Position numbers and translations under genes: made by a program
In this document: in pieces, positions 33,859 through 41,946 of the stretch
How positions within the stretch are numbered: position 1 is the first letter of the stretch
Layout of the letters: every line of letters starts with the position of its first letter
The notes under the pieces: model-generated
The model's database searches: none
The model's input: only the letters and a program-made list of their open reading frames with translations
What the model was told of the DNA's origin: nothing
Assembly (NCBI GenBank): GCA_029777335.1
Contig: JAKOSN010000020.1
Coordinates: 1-64,000 of the forward strand
Length of the DNA stretch: 64,000 nt
DNA from: Planctomycetota bacterium
GTDB taxonomy: Bacteria > Planctomycetota > Planctomycetia > Gemmatales > Gemmataceae
Direction: 5' to 3'

Positions 33859-36800
33859 TCACGGCACCTTCACCGCCACGGGCGGAGCGGGATCATCCCA
33901 GATTTTCAGCGAACGATCGAAACTGCTCGAAATCAACCCTGTCCCAAAAGGATGAAAAGCCACCCCGGTCACACGATCGCGGTGATCGTGCAGGGTGGCC
34001 AGGAGATTGCCGGTGGACACCTCCCAGAGGCGCAGCGTCTCATCAGCTGCACCGGAAAGCAACCGCTTCCCGGAGGGGTGGTAGGCCAGGCTGTGAACGG
34101 CCCCGGTGTGGCCGCGCAGGCGCTGGGTGGGCTGACCGCTGGCCAGATCCCACACCAGAATGAGCCGATCTTCCCCCCCGCTGGCAAGCTGCTTCCCCTC
34201 TGGGGCAAAGACGAGGACATGAACATCGCGTTGGTGGCCGCGCAGGGTCCGAACCCTGTCACTCGCCAGATCCCAGCACCGAATGACGCCATCGTAGCTC
34301 CCCCACGCCACCGTATTCCCATCGGGACTGAAGGCAATCGTTTGCACCGAGGTATCCTGCTTGTCGAACCATTTCACCTGCTTGCCTGACAGGGCATCCC
34401 AGATGCGCACGGTGTTGTCGGCGCTTCCCGTGGCAATCAGGTTACTCCTGGGACTGCAGGCGACGCAGTTGACCGGCTGGGTATGCCCGCGCAAGGTCGC
34501 GGCCTGTTTACCCGTGGCCACTTCCCAGAGGATGGCCGTCTCGTCTCCTCCCGACGCGAGCAGATATTTCCCATCGGGGCGATAGACGACCGCAAAGCGC
34601 TTGACGCGGGTATTCCCTCCGGGAACCAGGGTGCGCCCCTTGCCGGTGCGTAACTCCCAGAGCATGATCGCGCCGTTCTCACTCCCCGTTGCTACCGTCT
34701 GTCCATCCGGGCTCACGGCGAGCGTCAACAGGGGACTGGGCAGTTCACGACGAAACCGGGCATGTCCCACCACCCCGGCCTCCCAGATATGAATCGCTCC
34801 CTCGTTCCCTCCCGAAAACAGCTGACGCCCGGCTGCATCGAAACTGAGACAGCGAACCGCACGGGTGTGACCATGGAGTGTCAGTAGTTCATCCCCGGTC
34901 GCAGGATTCCAGATCCGAATCGTTCCATCTGTCCCCGCGCTCGCCAGCCGCTGCCCATCCGGACTGAAGCGCACCGCGCGAACGGATTCCGAGTGGCCCC
35001 GCAAACTCCGAATCAACTCGCCAGTCCTGGCGTTGAACAAACGCACGGAAGCATCGTCTCCGGCTGCTGCCAGCCACGTGCCATCCGGGCTGTACACGAG
35101 TTGATGGACCGCTTGATTCTGACCCTGAATCGTCAATTCCAGATCGCCCTTCTCGCTATTCCAGACCAGGACGGTGCCCCGATCGGTGCTGGCCGCGAGA
35201 CGTTTCCCCTCGGGATGGTAAACGAGGCTCAGGATCGCTTCGATCGGTCCCTTCAGCAAGGTGGCCTCGTCGTTGCCGCTTTCCCAGAGCTTGATCCGGC
35301 CATCCCGTGTGCCCACCGCCAGTTGCTTGCCATCGGGACGATAGGCCAGGGCCGAGATAAGGTTCTGATGAGGCAATACCTGTGCCACAGCCCCATTGGG
35401 AATCTCGCGCACCTCGACATTGCGTGTCTTGCCTGCGACCGCGAGCAACGACGCATCCGGGCTCAGTGCCAGGGCAGCGACCCCTCCCGGATAGCCTTCC
35501 CAGGTGTGCCGTGCCTCGTGGGTCAGTGCATCCCTGAGGCGCACCGTGCCATCTTCTCCAGCCGTGATCAGCAATCCCCCATTCCCAGCAGCGGCAAGAT
35601 CGACCACCGCGCCCTTGTGAGCCGGCACCGTCACCGAGCGCGGATCGGTTCCCCGAGTCCAGAGAATCCCATCAAAGTCATCGGCTACCGAGACGAGCGT
35701 CTTCCCCGCGGGGTGATAGACCAGCCCGCGCACCATTCGCAAATGGCCGCGCAGCATGCCTCGGGGAGCACCCGTTCCCAGGCTCCACAAATGGACCGCC
35801 GCATCCTCTCCCCCCGTGGCCAGTTCCTCCTCGTCCGGGCTGAGAGCGAGTGCCTGAATCCCGCGCGTTCCGGTCGGGAGTGTCAGGATGCTCTGGCCGC
35901 TGCTGGCATCCCAGACACGAATCATGCCATCTTCACTCGCAGTGATCCCTTTCTTCCCCTGGCGATCCAGCACCAGGGCGGTGATAGGCGCGGTATGACC
36001 TCCCCAGGTAGACGCGAGCTTGTTGGTCTCGAGTTGCCAGATGTAAACCACCCGTCCACTCCCAGCGGAGAGAAGGCGTTTGCCATCCGGGTGAAAGGCC
36101 AGCCCCACCGTTTCCCCTTCGGGGATCTTCAATGACGCCTTTTCCTTCCCGGTCTGGACATCCCAGAGCTTGATTAGTTGATCGTCACTGCCACTCGCAA
36201 GCCGGCTGCCATCCTTGCTAAACGCCAGGGCGCGCACGGCACGGGTGTGTCCCTGCAGGATGAGCGACGTTGGACGCGCCTGGTCGAGATTCCAGAGGCG
36301 AATGGTCAGGTCATCCCCGGCGGAGGCGAGAATCCGTCCCTCCGGGTGGAAGGCGAGGGCGAACACCGAGGCCGAGTGCCCAGCAAGTGAACGCACCAAA
36401 CGACCAGATTCCGGATCCCACAACTTGACAGTGGTATCCTTGCTCCCGGTGGCCAGGAGGCGTCCCTCCGCGCTGACAGCGACGGCCCGGACGGCATCCG
36501 CGTGCCCCTGGAGATGCGGTTCGACCCCCTGGCACAGGCGCTGCAAAAAGCCATATTCCCAGCGACACAGATCCCAGGGACATTGCTCCAGGAACGCCGA
36601 GGCACGCGCAAGACGATTCGCCTCCCAGTCACGCTCGGCGCAGGTGATCAGGCGGCTGTAGCGAGCGGTCTCCGCAACCTGACGCAGTTCGCGTTCCTGT
36701 TGCTGTAACTGGCGCAACAGCCGTTCTTCCGTCTCCTCGCCATTGGCCATCAGGCGTTCGCTGATCTGCTGTTCGCGAGCCGCCACCTCGCGCAGGCGGA

Positions 36801-37851
36801 TCTGTTCGCGTTCGGCGCTCTGGCGTTGTTCCTCAGCGAGGCGACGAGCTTGCTCCGCCTCCTGACGTGCCACGGTCTGTTCCCCATGGAGCTGATAGGC
36901 GAGAAAGGCACAGGCAATCAGCCCCAGCACCGCTCCCACGAACCCCGCGACCAGGAGGGAACGCGAGCGGGCCGGACGCAGCAACCGCTTCAGCCCTCCG
37001 GGTCGATGGGCCTGCACCGGCGCACCAGCGAGAAAATGGTGCAGATCATGCTCCAGTTCGCTCATCGCACGATAGCGCCGATCGGGCGCTTTTTGCAGGC
37101 ATTGCAAACAGATTGCCTCCAGATCCGGCGGACAATCGGGTTGAAGCTGCGACGGGGGAACTGGATTGGAAGCGAGGATGGCGTGGTGCTGCTCGGCTAC
37201 CCCGCCTGCGAAGGGATGTTTGCCGGTGAGCATCTGGTAGAGAAGGACCCCCACGCCCCAGATATCGCTCGCTGGCGTGGCCTGGTTCTCTCCCTGAACC
37301 AGACACTCTGGTGCCCGATGCCCGATGGGTCGCGCCCCGGGAGGAATGTCCGCCTCATGAGCCAGAGAGGCGGCCGGCAAGCCGACATCGGTCAAATGGA
37401 CCTTGTCTTCTCGATCAAGGATCACATTGCTCGGCTTGAGATTGCCATGAATCACTGGGACCCGATGAGCAATCGCCAAGGCCTCGGCGAGTTGAACCGC
37501 GATTCGGGCCGCCAGCCGGGGCTCCAGCGCGCGCCCGGCCTCCAACCGCCGTTCCAGAGTGGTTCCCTCGATATATTCCCGGCACAAATAGGTCTGCCCA
37601 TCCACCTCGTCCACATCGAGAAGTCGCGCCAGGGCAGGCTGATGATAGTCAGCAAGATCGTCCTGGTGTTTCTTCCAGGCGAGCCGCGCTCCGGCATTGG
37701 CGAAAAGGCTGGTGGAATACACCTTGACGACCACGGTACGGTCGCGACCACGCTCCGTTGCCCGATACGTGGCCCAGTCAGCACCGCGCCCCAGTTCGTC
37801 GAGAATGTGATAGTCGATCAACAAGGAGGTGGGAATGATGGAGCTGTGCAT
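33859..37851 (-). CDS. WD40 Ser/Thr-kinase-like protein, predicted pseudokinase, 21 blades
   Basis: 1330 residues. A protein-kinase domain (~10-275): glycine loop LGRGADWATY, VVVKVY with Lys43, APE region at HRAPE (178-182), SDIWGVG (Asp196). The catalytic loop reads HGNLKPSN (135-142), with Asn137 where the catalytic Asp of HRD should be, while Asn142 and Asp155 (DVG for DFG) remain. A membrane helix follows (~298-320), then a coiled coil (~325-395), then WD40 repeats (~446-1322). I count 21 blade endings (KLWD, RLWN, RIWN and variants), which is three seven-blade propellers. Loss of the base predicts little or no phosphotransfer. It is likely a membrane scaffold. Confidence 0.88.
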   Translation of the reverse strand: MHSSIIPTSLLIDYHILDELGRGADWATYRATERGRDRTVVVKVYSTSLFANAGARLAWKKHQDDLADYHQPALARLLDVDEVDGQTYLCREYIEGTTLERRLEAGRALEPRLAARIAVQLAEALAIAHRVPVIHGNLKPSNVILDREDKVHLTDVGLPAASLAHEADIPPGARPIGHRAPECLVQGENQATPASDIWGVGVLLYQMLTGKHPFAGGVAEQHHAILASNPVPPSQLQPDCPPDLEAICLQCLQKAPDRRYRAMSELEHDLHHFLAGAPVQAHRPGGLKRLLRPARSRSLLVAGFVGAVLGLIACAFLAYQLHGEQTVARQEAEQARRLAEEQRQSAEREQIRLREVAAREQQISERLMANGEETEERLLRQLQQQERELRQVAETARYSRLITCAERDWEANRLARASAFLEQCPWDLCRWEYGFLQRLCQGVEPHLQGHADAVRAVAVSAEGRLLATGSKDTTVKLWDPESGRLVRSLAGHSASVFALAFHPEGRILASAGDDLTIRLWNLDQARPTSLILQGHTRAVRALAFSKDGSRLASGSDDQLIKLWDVQTGKEKASLKIPEGETVGLAFHPDGKRLLSAGSGRVVYIWQLETNKLASTWGGHTAPITALVLDRQGKKGITASEDGMIRVWDASSGQSILTLPTGTRGIQALALSPDEEELATGGEDAAVHLWSLGTGAPRGMLRGHLRMVRGLVYHPAGKTLVSVADDFDGILWTRGTDPRSVTVPAHKGAVVDLAAAGNGGLLITAGEDGTVRLRDALTHEARHTWEGYPGGVAALALSPDASLLAVAGKTRNVEVREIPNGAVAQVLPHQNLISALAYRPDGKQLAVGTRDGRIKLWESGNDEATLLKGPIEAILSLVYHPEGKRLAASTDRGTVLVWNSEKGDLELTIQGQNQAVHQLVYSPDGTWLAAAGDDASVRLFNARTGELIRSLRGHSESVRAVRFSPDGQRLASAGTDGTIRIWNPATGDELLTLHGHTRAVRCLSFDAAGRQLFSGGNEGAIHIWEAGVVGHARFRRELPSPLLTLAVSPDGQTVATGSENGAIMLWELRTGKGRTLVPGGNTRVKRFAVVYRPDGKYLLASGGDETAILWEVATGKQAATLRGHTQPVNCVACSPRSNLIATGSADNTVRIWDALSGKQVKWFDKQDTSVQTIAFSPDGNTVAWGSYDGVIRCWDLASDRVRTLRGHQRDVHVLVFAPEGKQLASGGEDRLILVWDLASGQPTQRLRGHTGAVHSLAYHPSGKRLLSGAADETLRLWEVSTGNLLATLHDHRDRVTGVAFHPFGTGLISSSFDRSLKIWDDPAPPVAVKVP

Positions 37852-37900
37852 GGTGCCAATCTCAAGAAGCTGCCAGAGAGCTGCCCCAGGTCGCTTCCTG

Positions 37901-37928
37901 ATTATGGCAAATCAGGCGACCGCGTCAA
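37901..37928 (-). promoter_or_regulatory. Sigma-70 promoter for the WD40 pseudokinase
   Basis: On the minus strand TTGACG (37923-37928), 16-nt spacer, CATAAT (37901-37906), about 50 nt before ATG 37851. Confidence 0.7.
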
Positions 37929-37936
37929 TTGAGTGC

Positions 37937-37960
37937 GCAGGGAGGGTAGGCCCTCCCTGC
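37937..37960 (-). terminator. Hairpin after the Kdo-hydroxylase-like gene
   Basis: Perfect inverted repeat gcagggaggg (37937-37946) and ccctccctgc (37951-37960), 32 nt beyond the stop on the minus strand and just upstream of the kinase promoter. Confidence 0.7.
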
Positions 37961-37991
37961 AGCAACGACGCTTCAGACAGCCTCGTCTAAC

Positions 37992-38867
37992 TCAGGCGGC
38001 ACGGCGCAACACCGGGCGACCACAGATTTTCTCCAGTAGCGCATGGGGCGATTCTTCCGGGCAGACGAGGCTCTGTGGATTGATGAAGTACGAATGTTCG
38101 AGGGCGTAGCGTCCGCGTAAGACGGCGTGACTGCAGGCATCGGTCATCACCATCCAGGCTGATCCAGGGAGGAAATGCCACAGCCGTTTCAAGGTGCGTT
38201 CCTGAAATTGTTCGTTCGCCTTCAAGTAGTCATGAAAGCGCAGCATGAAAGAATCATACTCCGAGCGGCCATGCACGGCATCCAGCACCAGCCGGGGAAA
38301 GGCGCGCAACCAGCCTCGGCCCGTCCCAGGCAAGCCGGCGGCGTGCCCATGGCGTTCGAGCAGCCGGGCAAACGGCTCGGATGTCACCCAGACGCGCGGT
38401 TCGGTCGGGTTGATGTTCACGAATACGCGCAGAATGCGCCAGCCATTGGTGGGGCGCGTGGGGAAGGCATCAACGTGAAGCAGATCGTTGCGTGCCTTGA
38501 GCCGCAGCGAGCGCGTGGCCTCTTCCAGCGGCCGATAACTCACCTGATCCAGGCGACATCCCGAGCGATACATCGGCAAGGTTTCGTACACCCACTCCGT
38601 CACACTCGCCGAGAAGTTCCCCAGGATCTTCTGCAACCGTTCGCGCTGGGCCTGAGGAATCCGCCCTACCCCGCCAACGCGCCTGCGCGCCGGCTTGTAA
38701 CTGATATTCTTGTGCACGCGGCTGCTCAGTTCCTGCTCGCGGAGAAAGGTCAGCTCCTCTTCGGCAGGGAGAGGAAAGGGGCAAACCGTGTAACTGACCA
38801 CTTCGCCCAGTTCCAGACTGGCAGCCAGATGATGGCGCACATCCTCGCTGGAGAGCGAGATTGGCAT
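37992..38867 (-). CDS. Kdo hydroxylase-family Fe(II)/2-oxoglutarate dioxygenase (KdoO-like)
   Basis: 291 residues. The core stretch LHVDAFPTRPTNGWRILRVFVNINPTEPRVWVTSEPFARLL is the signature of the Kdo 3-hydroxylase family (KdoO): His-x-Asp of the 2-His-1-carboxylate iron triad, then an Arg-rich strand; a second iron His is expected in the C-terminal half (HAVLRGRYALEH). KdoO hydroxylates Kdo of lipopolysaccharide using iron, oxygen and 2-oxoglutarate. If the function is conserved, this organism makes Kdo-containing lipid A. Start ATG 38867 with GAGGTGAG upstream. No LPS genes are adjacent, so the substrate is uncertain. Confidence 0.75.
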   Translation of the reverse strand: MPISLSSEDVRHHLAASLELGEVVSYTVCPFPLPAEEELTFLREQELSSRVHKNISYKPARRRVGGVGRIPQAQRERLQKILGNFSASVTEWVYETLPMYRSGCRLDQVSYRPLEEATRSLRLKARNDLLHVDAFPTRPTNGWRILRVFVNINPTEPRVWVTSEPFARLLERHGHAAGLPGTGRGWLRAFPRLVLDAVHGRSEYDSFMLRFHDYLKANEQFQERTLKRLWHFLPGSAWMVMTDACSHAVLRGRYALEHSYFINPQSLVCPEESPHALLEKICGRPVLRRAA

Positions 38868-39012
38868 AGCTCACCTCTTCCTCGATCCGAATGTAAGATT
38901 GGGGACCGTGGAGGAGCGCACCCGTTGCGCACGCAGTGGGGAAGCGCTTCTTCCACCGGCGCGGTGGCTATACCGTGAAGGGGAATTGTATGCAAGAGCA
39001 CTTTACTCGGCT

Positions 39013-40764
39013 TCAGCCTGCGAGGGCCTCCGAGGAGGAGCGCAGGAGAGGAAGGCGGACGACAAAACGCGTGATCTCCTCGGGTTGACTGGCCAGGAAG
39101 ACCTCTCCCCCCTGCAATCGGGTTAACGACCAGGCAATCGACAGGCCCAGCCCTGCTCCCCGTCCGGCGGAGCGTCCCGAGTAGAACGGATCGAAGAGGT
39201 GTTCACGTTGACAGGTAGTCAGCCCAGGCCCGTTGTCCTCGACAACCACCTCCACGCGATCATGCACAGGCGGAATCAGCGCCAGACACGCCCACCCCTG
39301 GCGCGGGGCCGCCTCGATGGCGTTGCGCAGCACACAGGTCAAAACGGTGCGTAACTGCCCTGCGTCGGCATGCACGAGCACTCCCGGGGGATCGCCGGCC
39401 AGAGTCGCGTCGTTACTCGTCCCGCTGATCCGTTTTTCCAGGCGAAGTTCGACCTCCCGTTGTTGTGCCAGCGGAGCGAGCGTTTCCATCACCTCTTCCA
39501 GCAGGCGCCACAGTTTGACGGGTTGCTTCTGGGGAATCGCCGGGCGGGCAAACTGCATCACCTCGCGGAGCAAGCGATGAATACGCTGGGTCTGGGCGAT
39601 GATCGTTTCCAGGGGCTTACGCCGCTCCCCCTCGGTTTCGTGCGAAAGCAGATACTGCGCTTGCCCACTGATCACCGCCAGCGGATTGTTGATTTCGTGG
39701 CCAGCGCCAGCGGCGAATTCTGCCAGCGAGCGCAGTTTCAGATCACGGAGCTGGTCTTCGGCCGTTTTCTGGGGTAATCGCAAGAGGTGATAGAGAACAT
39801 CGAGTTCCGCTTCGAGTTGTGCCTGCCCGGCCCCGCAGGCCAGTCGGCGCTGTGCCGCGGCCAGGGTGAGCAGTCGACAGACAATCTCGACCGGGATCGC
39901 TGGCACATGCGGGGCCGCCTCCTCCGCAGGGAGATCCTCGGGAAGGCTCGGCATGCTCAGGGTGGGAAAAGCATCGTCGTCGGCCAGGGGGGGAACCGCC
40001 AGCGCCAATCCCTCCCCGGTGCTCTGTACCAGCCGGAGTGCCTGTTGCACCACACGGAACAGACCCGGATCTGCACCAAGATGTTGTGCTACGTGCCGCG
40101 GTAACGCCAGCGCACCAAGGAGGGAGGCCAGCCACTCCGGGAGCGACCATCGCCGCACCAGTCGTCGGGTCAGCGCTGCGTGATCCAGCCCCCAGATCCG
40201 TTTCTGCACCGCTTCTGGGTCGCGATTCCAGGCGGGATCGTTGACACAGGCATGCACCCGGTCCGGAGCGAAGGCCACCACCGCCAGCCAGCCGAGCGGA
40301 GCGAGCAACCCGGCGACCCAGGCATTGTCGGGATCGCACTGACCGGTGCGCGACGCAAGATATTCCGCCGTGCAAGCGTATCGCAGGGCGTTCCGATGCA
40401 CCAGGAGTTTGGCGTCCCCGGTGTCCTTCCAGGTCGCGGGCTCCCCGTGCTGAAGATGCTGACAAAGCGTGTCGAGAATCTCAGGGGCTTGCAGAAGCGT
40501 GGGATAAGCAGAGACGCCTGGAGTGAACACGCGCGCGAAGGAGGAGCGCACCAGATGCAACACCAGCCCTGGATCGTGACGGACCTGGCCCCATGCCACA
40601 GGCAGAGCGGGGTCTGTCAGGGCCAGCAAGGTCGGTATCCCTGGCGGCAACCAGGGAAGCCGGAGCGCAGCTTCAGCGATGGACCCGGACCTCACGACGC
40701 GTGCTCCTTCCGGCAGAGGCTCGGTCCAGAACGGATCGGCGTGCGCGCAATCCGCACAGGCCAA
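39013..40764 (-). CDS. HDOD domain-histidine kinase
   Basis: 583 residues. The N-terminal half (~30-250) is an HDOD-like helical domain (LLALTDPALPVAWGQVRHDPGLVLHLVRSSFARVF, then AWVAGLLAPLGWLAVVAF). The C-terminal half is a histidine kinase: H-box LAEFAAGAGHEINNPLAVISGQAQYLL with the phosphoacceptor His, N-box VLRNAIEAAPRQG, G1-box VVEDNGPGL, F-box LFDPFYSGR, G2-box GRGAGLGLSIAW. No membrane helix or periplasmic sensor is seen, so it should be cytoplasmic. HDOD domains are related to HD phosphohydrolases but usually lack catalysis. It lies 44 nt after the response-regulator gene, its probable partner. Confidence 0.85.
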   Translation of the reverse strand: MACADCAHADPFWTEPLPEGARVVRSGSIAEAALRLPWLPPGIPTLLALTDPALPVAWGQVRHDPGLVLHLVRSSFARVFTPGVSAYPTLLQAPEILDTLCQHLQHGEPATWKDTGDAKLLVHRNALRYACTAEYLASRTGQCDPDNAWVAGLLAPLGWLAVVAFAPDRVHACVNDPAWNRDPEAVQKRIWGLDHAALTRRLVRRWSLPEWLASLLGALALPRHVAQHLGADPGLFRVVQQALRLVQSTGEGLALAVPPLADDDAFPTLSMPSLPEDLPAEEAAPHVPAIPVEIVCRLLTLAAAQRRLACGAGQAQLEAELDVLYHLLRLPQKTAEDQLRDLKLRSLAEFAAGAGHEINNPLAVISGQAQYLLSHETEGERRKPLETIIAQTQRIHRLLREVMQFARPAIPQKQPVKLWRLLEEVMETLAPLAQQREVELRLEKRISGTSNDATLAGDPPGVLVHADAGQLRTVLTCVLRNAIEAAPRQGWACLALIPPVHDRVEVVVEDNGPGLTTCQREHLFDPFYSGRSAGRGAGLGLSIAWSLTRLQGGEVFLASQPEEITRFVVRLPLLRSSSEALAG

Positions 40765-40808
40765 TCCGTTCCGGGGGCGAGCGCTAGACTCCAGCCGAGA
40801 GGCCGGGC

Positions 40809-41393
40809 TCAGGCCATGGTGGAGGCGGGTTCAATTTCCAGAAGGGTACACATCCGGTCGATGAGTTCCTCGATATCGAAGGGCTTGTGCAGGAAGTCAT
40901 CGGCCCCGGACAGGCGCAACTCGTGGATCTTGTCTTCCTCGATCATGCCGGAGATGCAAAGGATGCGCACATCTTCGAGGGTCGAGTCGGCGCGCACCCG
41001 ATGGCAAACTTCCTTGCCATTGATATCGGGGAGCATCACGTCGAGCACGATGATGTCCGGACGATATTCCTTGACCATCATCCCGGCGTCGAAGCCATTG
41101 CCGGCCACGCGCACTTCAAACCGACCGTCTTCTTCGATGACGCGGGTCATCAAATCGACGAGTTCGTTATCATCGTCCACCAGCAAGACTTTACGCTTCC
41201 CGCTTTCGAGGGCATCGGTGGGGATTCCGTTGTCCTTCATGAACTTGTACAGCGCCTCGCGGGGGATGCGGCGAAAACGCGAACCCGGGACGCGGAATCC
41301 TTTCAGCTGTCCATTGTCAAAGCAGCGAATAATCGTCTGCTGACTCACCTTACAGATCTTGGCGGCTTCACCGGTCGTGAATACGGTTTTCAT
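40809..41393 (-). CDS. Response regulator with N-terminal BldC/excisionase-type HTH
   Basis: 194 residues from ATG 41393 with AAGGGATGG upstream; ATG 41405 has no room for a ribosome site. Residues 1-55 are a MerR/BldC-type DNA-binding domain (TTGEAAKICKVSQQTIIRCFDNGQLKGFRVPGSRFRRI), of the kind that binds a palindrome as a dimer. Residues ~65-185 are a complete receiver: LLVDDDNEL (acidic pair), IIVLDVMLPD (phosphoacceptor Asp), ILCISGM (Ser/Thr), DDFLHKPFD (conserved Lys). The reversed order, DNA-binding first, is unusual among bacterial response regulators. First gene of the operon with the HDOD-kinase. Confidence 0.88.
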   Translation of the reverse strand: MKTVFTTGEAAKICKVSQQTIIRCFDNGQLKGFRVPGSRFRRIPREALYKFMKDNGIPTDALESGKRKVLLVDDDNELVDLMTRVIEEDGRFEVRVAGNGFDAGMMVKEYRPDIIVLDVMLPDINGKEVCHRVRADSTLEDVRILCISGMIEEDKIHELRLSGADDFLHKPFDIEELIDRMCTLLEIEPASTMA

Positions 41394-41946
41394 GCGTTCG
41401 TCCATCCCTTACTGGCCAGGGCCAGTCGCACGAGTGAGGACCAGCAACCGGGGAGGAGCTGGCCCGAAATCATCCGTGATTTGCCTCTCATCGTCCGTTT
41501 GTTGCCCCGCCCGCGATCTGCTTGGTGTGTTCTAGGTGTTCGTTGGTCTACTTCGTTGCCGAAGTGAGCAGAGACAAGTGGAGGGGATTACCAATCTTGC
41601 CACCGATCGCGATTATAGCCAGCCTGGCAAACGTGTCAACGCGAATCGGCCAGCCCTCGTCGCTCTAACCTCTTCAGTCATGGTTACTTCCTCCAGTTTC
41701 CCACTTTTTCCTGCCTTACCGACCTTTCTTCTCCCTCTTGTCGGTTTTTCCCACCTTCGCTCGCTTTCAAAGTCGCGGTGGCTTGCCTTACCTCGAGTGT
41801 CTTCTCTTCCTTTATCGGAATACCTGCCCTCTCCGGTTGCGTCTTTCCTCCCAGATTGACAACCCCCTCTGCTCCTCTTTGTCCGAGAAGCAGACCCGCC
41901 CCTGCACTCCTCTGGAACGACCGGGCGTCCCCGTTGGGCGGGAGCA
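41394..41946. other. Intergenic region with promoter and pyrimidine-rich tract
   Basis: 553 nt. It carries the strong leftward promoter (41612-41639) and, at about 41690-41870, a tract in which the plus strand is mostly C and T (purine-rich on the minus strand). The word tgccttacc occurs twice in the tract (about 41715 and 41780). An 88-codon minus-strand frame in this tract looks like chance, being low-complexity and overlapping the mnmG stop. Confidence 0.5.
41612..41639 (-). promoter_or_regulatory. Sigma-70 promoter for the response regulator-histidine kinase operon
   Basis: On the minus strand exact TTGACA (41634-41639), 16-nt spacer, exact TATAAT (41612-41617). Start of transcription predicted near 41605, leaving a leader of ~210 nt. 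Confidence 0.82.
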
